Position numbers and translations under genes: made by a program. From Chryseobacterium sp. SN22 (GTDB lineage: Bacteria; Bacteroidota; Bacteroidia; Flavobacteriales; Weeksellaceae): a DNA stretch of 64,000 nucleotides. Position 1 is the first letter of the stretch; the number at the start of each line of letters is the position of its first letter. The stretch covers positions 1 to 64,000 of the forward strand of contig NZ_VTSX01000007.1 in assembly GCF_008329705.1 (NCBI RefSeq), read 5' to 3'. The notes below the pieces were generated by a model. The model did not search any database, was not told where the DNA came from, and saw only the letters and a list, made by a program, of their open reading frames with translations. Shown one piece after another: positions 45,707 to 56,246 of this stretch.

Positions 45707-45714
45707 CAAAAATA
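45707..45714 (-). promoter_or_regulatory. -7 box of array gene 2
   Basis: The complement reads TATTTTTG, 22 bases before the ATG at 45684. Confidence 0.5.
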
Positions 45715-45750
45715 GATTTTTATTTTTAATTAATGGAAAAAGAATAAAAA

Positions 45751-45774
45751 AAGCACAGTTATAAAACTGTGCTT
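45751..45774 (-). terminator. Terminator of array gene 3
   Basis: Perfect AAGCACAGTT / AACTGTGCTT stem with a 4-base loop, T-run in the minus direction. Confidence 0.85.
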
Positions 45775-45794
45775 AAGATTTGGATTAAATTTTA

Positions 45795-48641
45795 TTAATC
45801 TCTGTTTTTAACAACAATCCATCCGGAATATTTGATTGGAGTCTGCTTGCTGTTTGGCTCATTCCAGCTGAGATCGAACCAGTAGTTTCCGGTCGGTACT
45901 TTTTTGCCGCCGACACCGCCGTCCCACTTGTATCCGTTGGCTTTATTCCCCTCATGCATTTTTGCTCCGTACCGGTCATAAATATTAAATACAAAATTCG
46001 GTTTGTGAGCCAGTGCGGAATAGTCCAGCATATCGTTGACGCCGTCTCCGTTCGGAGTGATGATGTTGATGAGGTTCGGCACGGTAACTTCTACATCAAT
46101 AGGATCACAGTCATAGGAATCTTTCAGATAGAAGGTATTATTTCCTCTCGGAACATTAGTGAATACATTCGAATCCTGCCATTTGATGTTATCCATAGAA
46201 TATTGGTAAGGAGTGGTTCCTCCTGCTGCATTTACGATAACGGTATTGTTTGAAATATCGATGCTTGAAATCACAGGCTGCTCCGAAGCATATACTTTCA
46301 CGGTCTGCCTTGTTATACATTCGCCTGTTTTAAGATCTACCCAATAAGTTCCTACCGTTACATTGTTGATGCTCTGGCTGGTTGCGCCGGTGCTCCATTT
46401 GTAAGCCGAGAATCCCGGACCTGCATCTAATGTAGTGGCATCTTCCATACAGATGATTTTGTCTTCAAGAATGCTTGAATATACGGGCGGAAGAACCACC
46501 AGGGTAACTTTGGCTATTCTGAAACATCCGTTCGCATTGGTTACCCTTATGAAAACAACACCATTGGGAGCGGTATAATTTACGGGATCTGCAATCTGAT
46601 TGGTTCCGTTTTGCGCATCGGTAAGCGACGGATAATATTTTTTAGTAACACCCGGCGTACTTGTTACAATAGCATTTGTTAAATTAAACAAAGCCATTGC
46701 CGGAGTCGCCGTTATAAAGCAGGATCTTAAAGTGGCTTCATTCACATCCGGACTTGCCGAAACGGTGAAGGTTAAGGTTACCTGCTCGCAGTCTGTAAAT
46801 TCAGGATCGTTTCCGCAGAATTTATAAACGATCGTATCCGTACCTGCAAATCCGAAGGTTGGGGTATAGATGATAACCCCATTTGGATCAATAACAGCCG
46901 TACCGTTTGCCGGAGGTGTTACGATCGTTACGGTACTCGGAACATAAGTTTGTGTAGAGTTGGTAAATGAAGGAACCACGCTCTGAAAGCCTTCACAAAC
47001 CGTTAATGCTTTTGTGGTCTGATTAAGACAGGTAAATACTTTAAATACCGGAGTCACTACCGGGGCACAGGTTCCTACGATAACCCGTACCGTATAATTT
47101 CCTGACAGGGTTGGTGTAAAGGTGTTGGAAGTTGCTCCCGGAATGGCAGTATTATTTCTGAACCACTGGTAAGAATCGAATCCGTCATCCACCTCAAGGA
47201 TCAGACCCGGAATACAGTCTCCGGCCTGTTTTGCAATTACCGGGATCGAAGAGAACCCTGCAAAATAACCGCCGTATCCCACAACTCCGCTTCCTCCGGA
47301 AATACCGGCGGTTACAGCTTTGGTAGAAGTAATCGTCATATTTCCCGTTACATTAAGAACAGAATACGAAACCCAGTTGTTGGTTCCCGTTACGTTATAG
47401 GGTCCCTGAGCGGCCGTAGGAGTCGCTCCGTTTACCGTAACGGCAGCTCCTTTTTCGGTAAGGATATTCAGTTTTACATTATTCGTAGTAGGCGGCAGGA
47501 TGTTGATCATTCCGATTTCATCGATTTTTCTCGGTAAATAGCAGTTCAGCGGCGGGATATAATTGAACCCGATTGTTGCGTTGCTCGAAGCAACCCCTGC
47601 CAATAGCTGATATACATATACATTTTTTGTGGTTTTGATGTACATGTTATAATGGTCATTACCCTGATTGATATAATTGGTGTTGCTCACTTCATTTACC
47701 CTGTAGCTTTGCCCTTCGTTAAGGACAACGGCCGGGGTAGTGCCTGCATTAATATATACTTCCGTATTATCTTCCGTGGCCACGATCAGGGCATCTTCCA
47801 TTCTTTTGCTGATGTCCCCGTTTCCTTTTACCACGACGAATTCATTTCCGAGCCTGTCGGTAGGTACAGATTGGTCCATCACGGTATCCGATCCGTCAAA
47901 AGAACCTGTAAGCGCAAACTGTCCGTTAAAGTTTCCATTGGTTACCGAAACGGGTTTATTGGCAACGATTTTGGTACCGATGAAGGCTTTTTTATTGGCA
48001 GCCGTATTTCCTACCCCCTCTATAAGGTAAGATTGTCCTTTATTTAAGGTAAAGGTTATAGTCGGGTTTGTTATTCCTGTCCATCCATTAGTAAATATGA
48101 TGTTTGGGGAATATCCGGAAACCGTAACGGTAGTGTTGTCTTCCGTTGCCATGATTCCTGCCATAAAGTTAAGAAGGTTGTTGGAGGCAGATCCGGATAC
48201 AATGTTTTCAATGGGGGATACCACGGCATAAAATTTTGTGCCGATGCCTGCTTTTCCTTTTGAAGTAAGGATTTCTCCATGGCTGGATACCGAAAAACGG
48301 AGCGTTGCATAATAAGGCCTCGTCCCTTTGGTATATAATCCTTTACTGATCGGCGTAAACAGGTCGGTTTCCGCCGAAGTGATGATGGCTGCCAGGGGAA
48401 CCGCAAATGTCTGAGGGCTTCCTTTACTGATGGTTACCGTACCGATCAGCACATTATTGCTGAATATCTGTACGGGAAAAGGAGTTACGGAGTCCGTAGA
48501 AAAATACAAAGCCTGCTGCGGACTCGAGAGCACGGAGCTTCTGGCTGCCATCGGGGCAAACCAGTGGTCGGTATCCCGTTGCGCAAAGACCGTATTGATT
48601 CCCAAAAGAATCAATACAAACGATAATAAAATTTTATTCAT
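45795..48641 (-). CDS. Giant secreted protein 3, T9SS type B (CHU_C)
   Basis: The start at 48641 (MNKILLSFVLILLGINTVFAQ) gives a signal peptide; 48665 lies inside the -7 box. The 948-residue paralogue has an IgGFc-like region (RDTDHWFAPM, ATEDNTTVTVSGY, DQSVPTDRLGNEFVVVKG), an Ig-like domain (DSYQWFRNNTAIPGATS), a cadherin-like domain (VTIVTPPANGTAVIDPNG), one repeat (SCFITATPAMALFNLTNA), LDAGPGFSAYKWSTGATSQ and a CHU_C domain from ITPNGDGVNDMLDYSAL. It is closest to gene 2 in length and repeat type. Confidence 0.85.
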   Translation of the reverse strand: MNKILLSFVLILLGINTVFAQRDTDHWFAPMAARSSVLSSPQQALYFSTDSVTPFPVQIFSNNVLIGTVTISKGSPQTFAVPLAAIITSAETDLFTPISKGLYTKGTRPYYATLRFSVSSHGEILTSKGKAGIGTKFYAVVSPIENIVSGSASNNLLNFMAGIMATEDNTTVTVSGYSPNIIFTNGWTGITNPTITFTLNKGQSYLIEGVGNTAANKKAFIGTKIVANKPVSVTNGNFNGQFALTGSFDGSDTVMDQSVPTDRLGNEFVVVKGNGDISKRMEDALIVATEDNTEVYINAGTTPAVVLNEGQSYRVNEVSNTNYINQGNDHYNMYIKTTKNVYVYQLLAGVASSNATIGFNYIPPLNCYLPRKIDEIGMINILPPTTNNVKLNILTEKGAAVTVNGATPTAAQGPYNVTGTNNWVSYSVLNVTGNMTITSTKAVTAGISGGSGVVGYGGYFAGFSSIPVIAKQAGDCIPGLILEVDDGFDSYQWFRNNTAIPGATSNTFTPTLSGNYTVRVIVGTCAPVVTPVFKVFTCLNQTTKALTVCEGFQSVVPSFTNSTQTYVPSTVTIVTPPANGTAVIDPNGVIIYTPTFGFAGTDTIVYKFCGNDPEFTDCEQVTLTFTVSASPDVNEATLRSCFITATPAMALFNLTNAIVTSTPGVTKKYYPSLTDAQNGTNQIADPVNYTAPNGVVFIRVTNANGCFRIAKVTLVVLPPVYSSILEDKIICMEDATTLDAGPGFSAYKWSTGATSQSINNVTVGTYWVDLKTGECITRQTVKVYASEQPVISSIDISNNTVIVNAAGGTTPYQYSMDNIKWQDSNVFTNVPRGNNTFYLKDSYDCDPIDVEVTVPNLINIITPNGDGVNDMLDYSALAHKPNFVFNIYDRYGAKMHEGNKANGYKWDGGVGGKKVPTGNYWFDLSWNEPNSKQTPIKYSGWIVVKNRD

Positions 48642-48662
48642 AATATGGAATATGGATTCTTG

Positions 48663-48670
48663 CAAAAATA
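48663..48670 (-). promoter_or_regulatory. -7 box of array gene 3
   Basis: The complement reads TATTTTTG, 21 bases before the ATG at 48641. Its overlap with the alternative ATG at 48665 argues for the shorter reading. Confidence 0.5.
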
Positions 48671-48727
48671 ATAGAAAATTCTTTTAAATATTAAATTATT
48701 ATTAAAATTTATATTCGTGCATAAAAA

Positions 48728-48752
48728 AAACCACGATCTAAAATCGTGGTTT
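48728..48752 (-). terminator. Terminator of array gene 4
   Basis: AAACCACGAT / ATCGTGGTTT stem with 5-base loop; A-run before it gives a T-run on the minus strand. Confidence 0.85.
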
Positions 48753-48775
48753 GAGAATTTTTCTGTAAGGGATCT

Positions 48776-51700
48776 TTAGTCTATGTTTTTCACCATGATC
48801 CAGCCGGTATATTTGATCAGCGTCTTTTCTTTATTCGGTTCATTCCAATTGATGTGGAACCAGTAGGTCCCTGTGGAAATTTTCTTATCGAAATGTCTGC
48901 CGTCCCATTTGTAATTGTTGAATTTATCACCGGTGAACACTTTGTTGCCGTATCGGTCGTAGATCGTAAAGCTCAGGTTTTCCTTATAAGCCAGTTCACT
49001 GTAATCGATATAGTCATTTTTATTATCACCATTCGGCGTAATGGCATTGACCAGATTCGGTACGGTAATCTCCACCGAAACCGGCGTACAATTGTAAGCA
49101 TCTTTTACATAAAATATATGCTGTCCTCTTGAAAGCCCTGTAAATACGTTTGAATCCTGCCAGTTTGCAGGGGTATCCACCGCATACTGATAAGGTGCTT
49201 TACCGCCTTTTACCCGAACGGTTGCCGTATTGTTGGAAATTTCAATTTCAGAAATTACCGGGTCTTCCGCTTTTTTAACACTTACCAGCTGCTTCACAGA
49301 ACATCCGTTGTCTTTAAGAATGACCCAATAGTTTCCTACGGATACTCCGGAGATGGACTGTGTCGTAGCTCCTGTGCTCCACAGGTAAGACTGGTAGCCC
49401 GGTCCCGCATCAAGATTGGTTCTTGCATCGATACAAATCGTTTTATCTACCAGAACAGGCGATCTTTTCGGTGGAATTACAACAAGGTTTACCTTGGCAA
49501 TGGCATAACACCCGCTTGAATTAAATACCCTGATGTAAACGTTTCCGTTTCCTGAAATATAAGCTAAAGGATTCAGGATTTCATTGGTCGCGTTGTTGGC
49601 ATCCACAAAAGTAGGGTAATACTTTTTAGTGATCGGCGTTTGTGTTGAAACATTGGCTAAAGAAAGGTTGAATGAAGCCTTCGTTTCATCCGCTTCAAGG
49701 AAACATTCGCTTATAGTCGCTTCAGTCACCACCGGTGTCGGAAGGAAATCCAAAGTGATTTTTGCATTTCCGGTACAGCCTTCATTGGTAGTTACCTTTA
49801 CATATACAAAGCCGGCTCCTGAGAAATAGTTGGTAAGATTTGTTGTGATTTCATTGGTTCCAGCATTCAGGTCAGCCAGTGTCGGATAGAATTTTTTAAC
49901 CACAGGATCGTAAGTTGTTACGTTAGCCGCTGTAAGGTCGAAGAATCCTTTTCCATTATATTGGCATGCTTTGATGGTGGTATCCGTTAAGATAAAAGGA
50001 ACTACTGTCAGGCTTAGGGTGACTTGTTCACAGTCAACAAATTCCGGTGCGTTTCCGCAGAATTTGTATACAATAGTATCAGGTCCTAAATATCCCGGGT
50101 TCGGAATATAGGTAATCTGGCCTGATCCATTGATGGTTGCCGTTCCGTGGATAGGCTGGGTAATAATGGTTACGGTGCTGGCCAGCGGTGTCTGTGTGGT
50201 CGTAAATGAAAACGCAGGCGTAATGATTTTCGTGGCACAGGCATTAATGTTGGCTGTGGTATTTCTTACGCAGCTGGTTACTTTGTAAACCGGTGTAGTA
50301 ACGGGTGGGCAGCTCCCGATTGTTACCTTCACGGTGTAGTTTCCTGCAGTTGACGGTGTAATGGTGTTTTGTGTGGCACCGGCAATAGCTACGCCGTTTA
50401 GGAACCACTGATACGTCTCATAGCTATCATCTACTTCCAGGATAATCCCCGGAATACAATCCCCGGTCTGCTTAGCGATTACAGGAATAGAAGAAAAGCC
50501 TGCAAAATACCCTCCGTACCCGGCGGTGCTGTATCCTCCGTTGATTCCGGCAGTTACTGCTTTTGTAGAGTTAACCGTAACGTTTCCTGAAATTCCTTCG
50601 ATCGCGTACGTTACCCAGTTGGTGTTTCCTGTAAGAGGATAGGGCCCCTGGGCTGCTGTCGGCGTTGTTGCCGGACCTCCGTTAGAAGTGTAAGTAACGG
50701 CTGCGCCAGCTTCCGTCAAAATATTCAATTTTAGGCTGATTCCAGAAACGCTCGGCATTTCATCGATCTTTCCGATCTCGTCTATTTTTTTAGGCAGGAA
50801 ACAGTTCAACGGCGGGATGTAATTGTATCCTCCTGTGTTGTTTGCCGTACCTACGCCCACCAGCTGGTACAGATATACGTTCTTGGAAGTGGAAACCAGC
50901 ATATTGAAATGTCCGCTTCCCGGAGTCTGTTCGATATAATTTGTTTCGTTGATCCTGTACCATTGCCCTGCGTTGATGGTTGCTAAAGGGGTGGTTCCGC
51001 CGTTCACAAAAATCTGGGTATTGTCTTCCGTTGCAATGACGATTCCTCCTTCCATATTTTCAGCAGGGGCCGTGGACTTCGTTTTTACCATGGCAAATGT
51101 GCTGCCTAATCGTTCTACGGGAACCGACTGGTCCATAATCAGGTCGGAACCGGAAGAGCCTAGCGCTCCAAAATTACCGTTAGCACTTCCGTTGGTTAAA
51201 GTAATAGGCTTGTCGGAAACAATCTTTGCTCCTATAAATCCTGTGAGATTGGCGTTAGTTGCATTATTCCCGGCCATGATATAGGATTGTCCTTTATTCA
51301 GGGTGAAAGACTGGGAATTTCCTGCAGTCGACCCGCCGATGAAAACCAGCCCGGGTGTCGTCCAGGTTACCGTTACCAATGTATTATCTTCAGTCGCTAA
51401 AACTCCTGCTGTAAAATTATTGCCTGAACCGGTACCCGCATTGGTGTTGGGCGCGTTGGCTACATAAAATAATTTTCCGATTCCGGCCTTACCTTTAGAG
51501 GTAATGATTTCACCGTGAGAGATTTGTGCAGACCTTAGGGTGCAGTAGAAAGGCTTGTCCCCTTTCAGATAAAGTCCTTTTGTAATTACCTGAAGGGCAT
51601 CAGCTGTCGTTGTCGCAGAAACAAGGCCTGCAGCCACGGTATATGATTGCGGATTTCCTTTGCTGATGGTAACCGTCTGGATCAGGTTGTTATTGTTATA

Positions 51701-51868
51701 AATTTTTACATCAAAGGGAGTGGTTGAATCAGTTGAAAGATACAACGCATTGGTATATCCCGTTGCGGATGCATAATAAGGTGCGATCCAGTGGTCCGTA
51801 TCCCTTTGGGCAAAAACGGTATTAAAACTGAGGAGTAATAATACGAAAGATAATAGAAATCTTTTCAT
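48776..51868 (-). CDS. Giant secreted protein 4, T9SS type B (CHU_C)
   Basis: Start MKRFLLSF at 51868 (51874 is possible). The 1030-residue paralogue has a signal peptide, an IgGFc-like region (RDTDHWIAPYYASATG, ATEDNTLVTVTW, DQSVPVERLGSTFAMVKT), an Ig-like domain (YQWFLNGVAIAGATQ) and a cadherin-like domain (STVTIITQPIHGTATINGSG). Two internal repeats (KACQYNGKGFFDLTAANVTT and SECFLEADETKASFNLSL) precede LDAGPGYQSYLWSTGATTQ and the CHU_C domain from ITPNGDNKNDYIDYSEL. Its N-terminal domain is the most divergent of the six in the early part. No hairpin separates it from gene 5. Confidence 0.85.
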   Translation of the reverse strand: MKRFLLSFVLLLLSFNTVFAQRDTDHWIAPYYASATGYTNALYLSTDSTTPFDVKIYNNNNLIQTVTISKGNPQSYTVAAGLVSATTTADALQVITKGLYLKGDKPFYCTLRSAQISHGEIITSKGKAGIGKLFYVANAPNTNAGTGSGNNFTAGVLATEDNTLVTVTWTTPGLVFIGGSTAGNSQSFTLNKGQSYIMAGNNATNANLTGFIGAKIVSDKPITLTNGSANGNFGALGSSGSDLIMDQSVPVERLGSTFAMVKTKSTAPAENMEGGIVIATEDNTQIFVNGGTTPLATINAGQWYRINETNYIEQTPGSGHFNMLVSTSKNVYLYQLVGVGTANNTGGYNYIPPLNCFLPKKIDEIGKIDEMPSVSGISLKLNILTEAGAAVTYTSNGGPATTPTAAQGPYPLTGNTNWVTYAIEGISGNVTVNSTKAVTAGINGGYSTAGYGGYFAGFSSIPVIAKQTGDCIPGIILEVDDSYETYQWFLNGVAIAGATQNTITPSTAGNYTVKVTIGSCPPVTTPVYKVTSCVRNTTANINACATKIITPAFSFTTTQTPLASTVTIITQPIHGTATINGSGQITYIPNPGYLGPDTIVYKFCGNAPEFVDCEQVTLSLTVVPFILTDTTIKACQYNGKGFFDLTAANVTTYDPVVKKFYPTLADLNAGTNEITTNLTNYFSGAGFVYVKVTTNEGCTGNAKITLDFLPTPVVTEATISECFLEADETKASFNLSLANVSTQTPITKKYYPTFVDANNATNEILNPLAYISGNGNVYIRVFNSSGCYAIAKVNLVVIPPKRSPVLVDKTICIDARTNLDAGPGYQSYLWSTGATTQSISGVSVGNYWVILKDNGCSVKQLVSVKKAEDPVISEIEISNNTATVRVKGGKAPYQYAVDTPANWQDSNVFTGLSRGQHIFYVKDAYNCTPVSVEITVPNLVNAITPNGDNKNDYIDYSELAYKENLSFTIYDRYGNKVFTGDKFNNYKWDGRHFDKKISTGTYWFHINWNEPNKEKTLIKYTGWIMVKNID

Positions 51869-51890
51869 GTACAATGATTTAGGATTTCTA

Positions 51891-51898
51891 CAAATTTA
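51891..51898 (-). promoter_or_regulatory. -7 box of array gene 4
   Basis: The complement reads TAAATTTG, 22 bases before the ATG at 51868. The gap between genes 4 and 5 (51869-51945) has this box but no hairpin. Confidence 0.5.
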
Positions 51899-51945
51899 AT
51901 TAATTATCTATATACCGTTAACAAAATGTAAATAAAAATTTAAAT

Positions 51946-54900
51946 TTATTCACGATTTTTAATTAGAATCCATCCGGAATATGAAACCGGCAATTTGGTG
52001 TCCGGCTCGTTCCATCGTAATAAATACCAGTAGGTTCCGGTTGGCAATGGTGCTCCGTTTATTTTTCCGTCCCAGGTATAATTTTTATCAGTGGACTTAT
52101 GAACAATCGCCCCGTAACGGTCTGCAATCTCAATAGAAACGTTCTGTTTAATTCTCAGATCGGAATAATTCAGTACGTCATTATGGCCGTCACCATTCGG
52201 CGTTATGGCATTAATCAGATTTAAAACCAAAAACTCTGCGGTTACCGGAGAGCATCCGTCTGCACTGATTACATACACCGTGTGCAAGCCTCGTGAAATC
52301 CCGGTGAAGATATTGGAAGACTGATAGTCAATCCCGTTTAATGAATATTTATAAGGCGGAGTACCTCCTGATACGCTAACCGTGGCATTGTAGCCTGAAA
52401 CCTCAACTTTTGTAATTTTCGGCGCAGGGGCTGTTGTCACATTTACAGACTGACGGTACACACAGCCGTTGAACCCGAGGTCTACATAATAGATTCCCTC
52501 CCCAACGTTTACCGTCTGGGTTGTGGCTCCCGTGCTCCACAGGTAGGACGTGAATCCGGGGCCGGCATCCAAAGTGGCCTTATCATTGAGGCAGACTACT
52601 TTATCGGTCAGCAGGGTGGATTTTTTAGGCGTTTTTAAAGTGATGGTTAAAATGCCGGTGTTCGGACATGCCGCAGCACTTATAAATCTTACATAAAAGG
52701 TCTGGGTTGAGGTAATGCTCTGAACCGAAGAGATGGCATTGGTTCCTGCCTGTGCGTTCGCTAATGTACTGTAAAAGGTTATACTTACCGAAGGATCAGC
52801 GGTGAAGAGATTTTTATAATCATTCAGGTTGGCACTTTCCGAGCCGTTCACATCGCTGTCGCAGATTTCAGCATTGCCATTCCCTGAAGTAAGCGTAATC
52901 CTGTTGCCGATCTTAAAATTAATCTGTCCGAAAGCAGGAGGACAGCTTCCTGTAAGCGCATCCACCCTTACGTAGACTGTTGTACTTGCCGTATAGGTCC
53001 AGTTCGCCGGTAAAGTATTGTTATTCCCTGCAGTGGCATCCGCCTGGTTTGCATAATACCGGACGTTGAAGCTGGCGGAACCCGCTACGATCTGCGGTGT
53101 AATGGCGGGAAAATTCACATTTACAATCCCATCGAAATTATCATCGCAAAGGGTTGCGTTATAGTTGTTGGTATTGATATTGGGCAACGGAATAACCGTT
53201 AAGGTAATCTGAGCAACCTTTGAGCAGCCTGCCGGTGAGGTTACGTTGACATAAACAACTCCCGAAGGTCCTGAATAAGTTGCCGGGTTGGTAATCTGCC
53301 CCGTCAGGTTGGAATTGGTAAAATAGGTAACCGTTATTCCGGGATCGGAGGAAACAGTGGCGGAAGTCAGGTTAAAGGTTCCGTTTCCGTTTGCCCCTGC
53401 ACAGGCTGTCAACGAACTGTTGGTTACATTAGGCAATGGATTTACCGTCAAAGTAATCTGAGCGGTTTTTGAACATCCTGCCGGTGAAGTTACATTGGCA
53501 TACACAATTCCCGAAGGCCCGGAGTAGGTTGTTGGATTGGTAATCTGCCCCGTCAGGTTTGCATTGGCAAAATAAGTAACGGTAACTCCGGGATCGGAGG
53601 AAACTGTAGCGGAAGTAAGGTTAAAGGTTCCGTTTCCGTTCGTTCCGGCGCAGACCGTCAGAGAACCGTTGGTTACAGTCGGCAGAGGATTCACCGTTAA
53701 GGTGATCTGAGCGGTTTTTGAGCATCCTGCCGATGAGGTAACATTGGCATAAATAATTCCTGAAGGTCCTGAATAAGTTGCCGCATTAGTAATCTGCCCG
53801 GTTAAGTTTGAATTGGAAAAATAAGTAATGGTTACTCCCGGATCGGAAGAAATATTGGCTGAGGTCAGGTTAAAGGTTCCGTTACCGTTTGTTCCTGCGC
53901 AGGCCGTTAATGAAGTATTATTTACTGCCGGTGAAGGAGTGATCGATAAAAGGATCTGAGCCGTTTTTGAACATCCGTACGGAGAAGTTACATTGGCATA
54001 AATGGTTCCTGCCGGTCCGGTATAAGCAGCCGGATTGGCAATCGGTGTTCCCGTTAAAGCCGGATTGGTAAAATAGGTAACTGTTATTCCGGGGTCGGAA
54101 GAAACATTTACCGAACTGAGATTAAAGGTTCCGTTTCCGGTTGCATCTGCACATGAGTTTAAAGCTCCGTTGGCCGTTTGAAGAACATCCGTATTGATAA
54201 TAATTTTAAAATACTCAAAATCGGCAGGGCTTCCGTTCCCCTGCACATAATAAATAAATGTATCGGTAGTATCGGCTGTCAGTCCCGGGTTTGGAGTATA
54301 GGTAATCTGCCCGGTGGCAGGATTCACGGTAGCTGTTCCCGAAGTCGGCGCCAGAATGATACTTGTATTAACCGGCACAATGGTTTGCCCAGAAGTGGAA
54401 AATGCCGGTGAAATTACTTTGGTATTGCAGGATCCTATGTTATAGGTCGTGGTGGTAATGGGAGGACAAAGCGTATAGGTATATGCATTGGTTGTAACGC
54501 TTCCGCAATTGTTTTTCGTTACCACACAGGTGTAATTTCCGGCACCGTAGGTTTCCGGATTTATCGAATAGGACGTGGCACCCGGAATAAGATTTCCGTT
54601 GAGATACCATTGATAGGTATCATATGAATTATCAACCTGTAGTAAAATCCCCGCATAGCAATCTCCGGTTTTCGAGATGACAGGGACTGATGAAAATCCA
54701 GCAAAATAACCGCCATAGCCCACGGCTCCGCTTCCTGCGGCAATTCCCGCCGTTACGGATTTTGTTGAATTCACAGTTACTGTTCCTGTGATATTAGGGA
54801 CGGTGTAGGTTACCCAGTTCGGATTTCCGTTTACCGGAAAAGGGCCGTTTGCTGTTGCAATCGGGGTTCCGTTTAAGGTAACGGTGGCGCCGGTTTGGGT

Positions 54901-56049
54901 AATGATATTTAGTCTTGTATTGAAACTCTGACTTCCGATTTTATTGATAAAGCCGATTTCATCCACCTTATTCGGCATATAACAGCTCAACGGTGGGATA
55001 AAATTCATGCCGCCGGTAGCATATTCGTTTCCGTTAAGGCTGGAAACTCCTGCCAGCAGCTGATAAACATAAATGTTATTATTCGCCGAAATCCCCATGT
55101 TGAAATTGTCCCCGGTTCCGTGCTGGATGTAATTCATACTTGGAACCATGTAATATTGTCCTGCGTTCAGGGTAATTCCGGAAGGAATGCCGTTAATGGT
55201 AATATTGGTGCCGTTCTGGGTAGCCACAATCAGTGCTGTTTCCATCTCGGATGCTACGGTTCCGTTTCCTTTTACTACCACAAATTCTTTTCCCAGACGG
55301 TCAACCGGTACCGCCTGGTCCATCAGGATGTCGTTGTTGGTAAAATTTAAGCTGGTGTAAATTCCGTTGAAGTTTCCGTTGGTTACGGAAACCGGCTTGG
55401 TCGACTGGATCTTGGCGCCGATCAGCCCATCAAGATTATTTACTGAATCGGTGCTTAAAGCATCCAGAATATACGATTGTCCTTTATTTAAAGTAAACGT
55501 TTTCGTAGGGCTGGAAGTCCCGTCTGAGAAAACAACATTCGGGTTATAGCCGGAAAGGACTACAGAAGTATTGTCTTCAGTTGCCGTAACGCCTATGGTG
55601 GAATTTACATAATTGGCCGTTCCTGTAATCGGGGCCATCCCTACATAAAAAGTGGTTCCGAGACCAGCCAGTCCTTTGGAAGTAATGATCTCCGCATGGT
55701 TGGGAACCGAAAACCGGTAGTTGGCAAAAAACTTTTTGCTGCCTTTCAGATAGACTCCCATTGAGTTAGGCGTAAAAAGATCGGATGGGTTATCTGTAAT
55801 TAAAAAATTATTAGGAATACTTACCTGCGCCGGATTTCCTTTACTTACCTGTACGGTTGCAAAAAGGGAATTGCTGTTGTAAATCTGTACGGAAAAAGGG
55901 GTAGCCTCATCCGTAGACAAATATAAAAATCCTTGAAGATTGGCGGTTCCTGCCTTGGATGCCATCGGAGCAAACCAATGATCTGTATCAAGCTGCGCAT
56001 TGAATAATAAACAAAGAAAAGTACAAATGGTTAGTAAAAGTTTTTTCAT
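51946..56049 (-). CDS. Giant secreted protein 5, T9SS type B, four 83-aa repeats
   Basis: Start MKKLLLTICTFLCLLFNAQ at 56049; the reading from 56070 begins inside the -7 box. The 1367-residue paralogue has an IgGFc-like region (LDTDHWFAPM, ATEDNTSVVLSGY, DQAVPVDRLGKEFVVVKG), an Ig-like domain (YQWYLNGNLIPGATS) and a cadherin-like domain. Four tandem repeats of about 83 residues follow (53185-54185), each with C-A-x-x-x-G-N-G-T-F-N-L, SSDPG, TYSGPSG and GCSKxAQI. Then come two C-D-D/S-D-V-N-G type domains, LDAGPGFTSYLWSTGATTQ and CHU_C from ITPNGDGHNDVLNYSDL. Likely surface adhesin; ligand unknown. Confidence 0.87.
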   Translation of the reverse strand: MKKLLLTICTFLCLLFNAQLDTDHWFAPMASKAGTANLQGFLYLSTDEATPFSVQIYNSNSLFATVQVSKGNPAQVSIPNNFLITDNPSDLFTPNSMGVYLKGSKKFFANYRFSVPNHAEIITSKGLAGLGTTFYVGMAPITGTANYVNSTIGVTATEDNTSVVLSGYNPNVVFSDGTSSPTKTFTLNKGQSYILDALSTDSVNNLDGLIGAKIQSTKPVSVTNGNFNGIYTSLNFTNNDILMDQAVPVDRLGKEFVVVKGNGTVASEMETALIVATQNGTNITINGIPSGITLNAGQYYMVPSMNYIQHGTGDNFNMGISANNNIYVYQLLAGVSSLNGNEYATGGMNFIPPLSCYMPNKVDEIGFINKIGSQSFNTRLNIITQTGATVTLNGTPIATANGPFPVNGNPNWVTYTVPNITGTVTVNSTKSVTAGIAAGSGAVGYGGYFAGFSSVPVISKTGDCYAGILLQVDNSYDTYQWYLNGNLIPGATSYSINPETYGAGNYTCVVTKNNCGSVTTNAYTYTLCPPITTTTYNIGSCNTKVISPAFSTSGQTIVPVNTSIILAPTSGTATVNPATGQITYTPNPGLTADTTDTFIYYVQGNGSPADFEYFKIIINTDVLQTANGALNSCADATGNGTFNLSSVNVSSDPGITVTYFTNPALTGTPIANPAAYTGPAGTIYANVTSPYGCSKTAQILLSITPSPAVNNTSLTACAGTNGNGTFNLTSANISSDPGVTITYFSNSNLTGQITNAATYSGPSGIIYANVTSSAGCSKTAQITLTVNPLPTVTNGSLTVCAGTNGNGTFNLTSATVSSDPGVTVTYFANANLTGQITNPTTYSGPSGIVYANVTSPAGCSKTAQITLTVNPLPNVTNSSLTACAGANGNGTFNLTSATVSSDPGITVTYFTNSNLTGQITNPATYSGPSGVVYVNVTSPAGCSKVAQITLTVIPLPNINTNNYNATLCDDNFDGIVNVNFPAITPQIVAGSASFNVRYYANQADATAGNNNTLPANWTYTASTTVYVRVDALTGSCPPAFGQINFKIGNRITLTSGNGNAEICDSDVNGSESANLNDYKNLFTADPSVSITFYSTLANAQAGTNAISSVQSITSTQTFYVRFISAAACPNTGILTITLKTPKKSTLLTDKVVCLNDKATLDAGPGFTSYLWSTGATTQTVNVGEGIYYVDLGFNGCVYRQSVNVTTAPAPKITKVEVSGYNATVSVSGGTPPYKYSLNGIDYQSSNIFTGISRGLHTVYVISADGCSPVTAEFLVLNLINAITPNGDGHNDVLNYSDLRIKQNVSIEIADRYGAIVHKSTDKNYTWDGKINGAPLPTGTYWYLLRWNEPDTKLPVSYSGWILIKNRE
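53185..54185 (-). repeat. Four tandem 249-base coding repeats in array gene 5
   Basis: Each unit encodes about 83 residues: a Cys-initiated segment, a beta-rich core with SSDPG and TYSGPSG, and a GCSKTAQITL strand. Units 2-4 are very similar to each other. The 53790-54138 part is nearly the same at DNA level as 58091-58440 in gene 6. Confidence 0.85.
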
Positions 56050-56067
56050 ATTTCTCAATAGGGGATG

Positions 56068-56075
56068 CAAATGTA
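56068..56075 (-). promoter_or_regulatory. -7 box of array gene 5
   Basis: The complement reads TACATTTG, 18 bases before the ATG at 56049. Confidence 0.5.
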
Positions 56076-56193
56076 AATATTAAAAATCAATTTTTTACAT
56101 AAAATTTAATTACACATTTCTCTAATATTTAATATTGTTGAATTTTTAATAATTTTTTAATATTTCAGTGTATTCCATAACCAGGGAAATAAA

Positions 56194-56222
56194 AATCCCG
56201 ATGATTCTCTGTCATCGGGATT
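56194..56222 (-). terminator. Terminator of array gene 6
   Basis: AATCCCGATGA / TCATCGGGATT stem with 7-base loop downstream of the 56247-60341 gene on the minus strand. Confidence 0.85.
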
Positions 56223-56246
56223 ATTCTGTATTTTTTTTAAATGCTT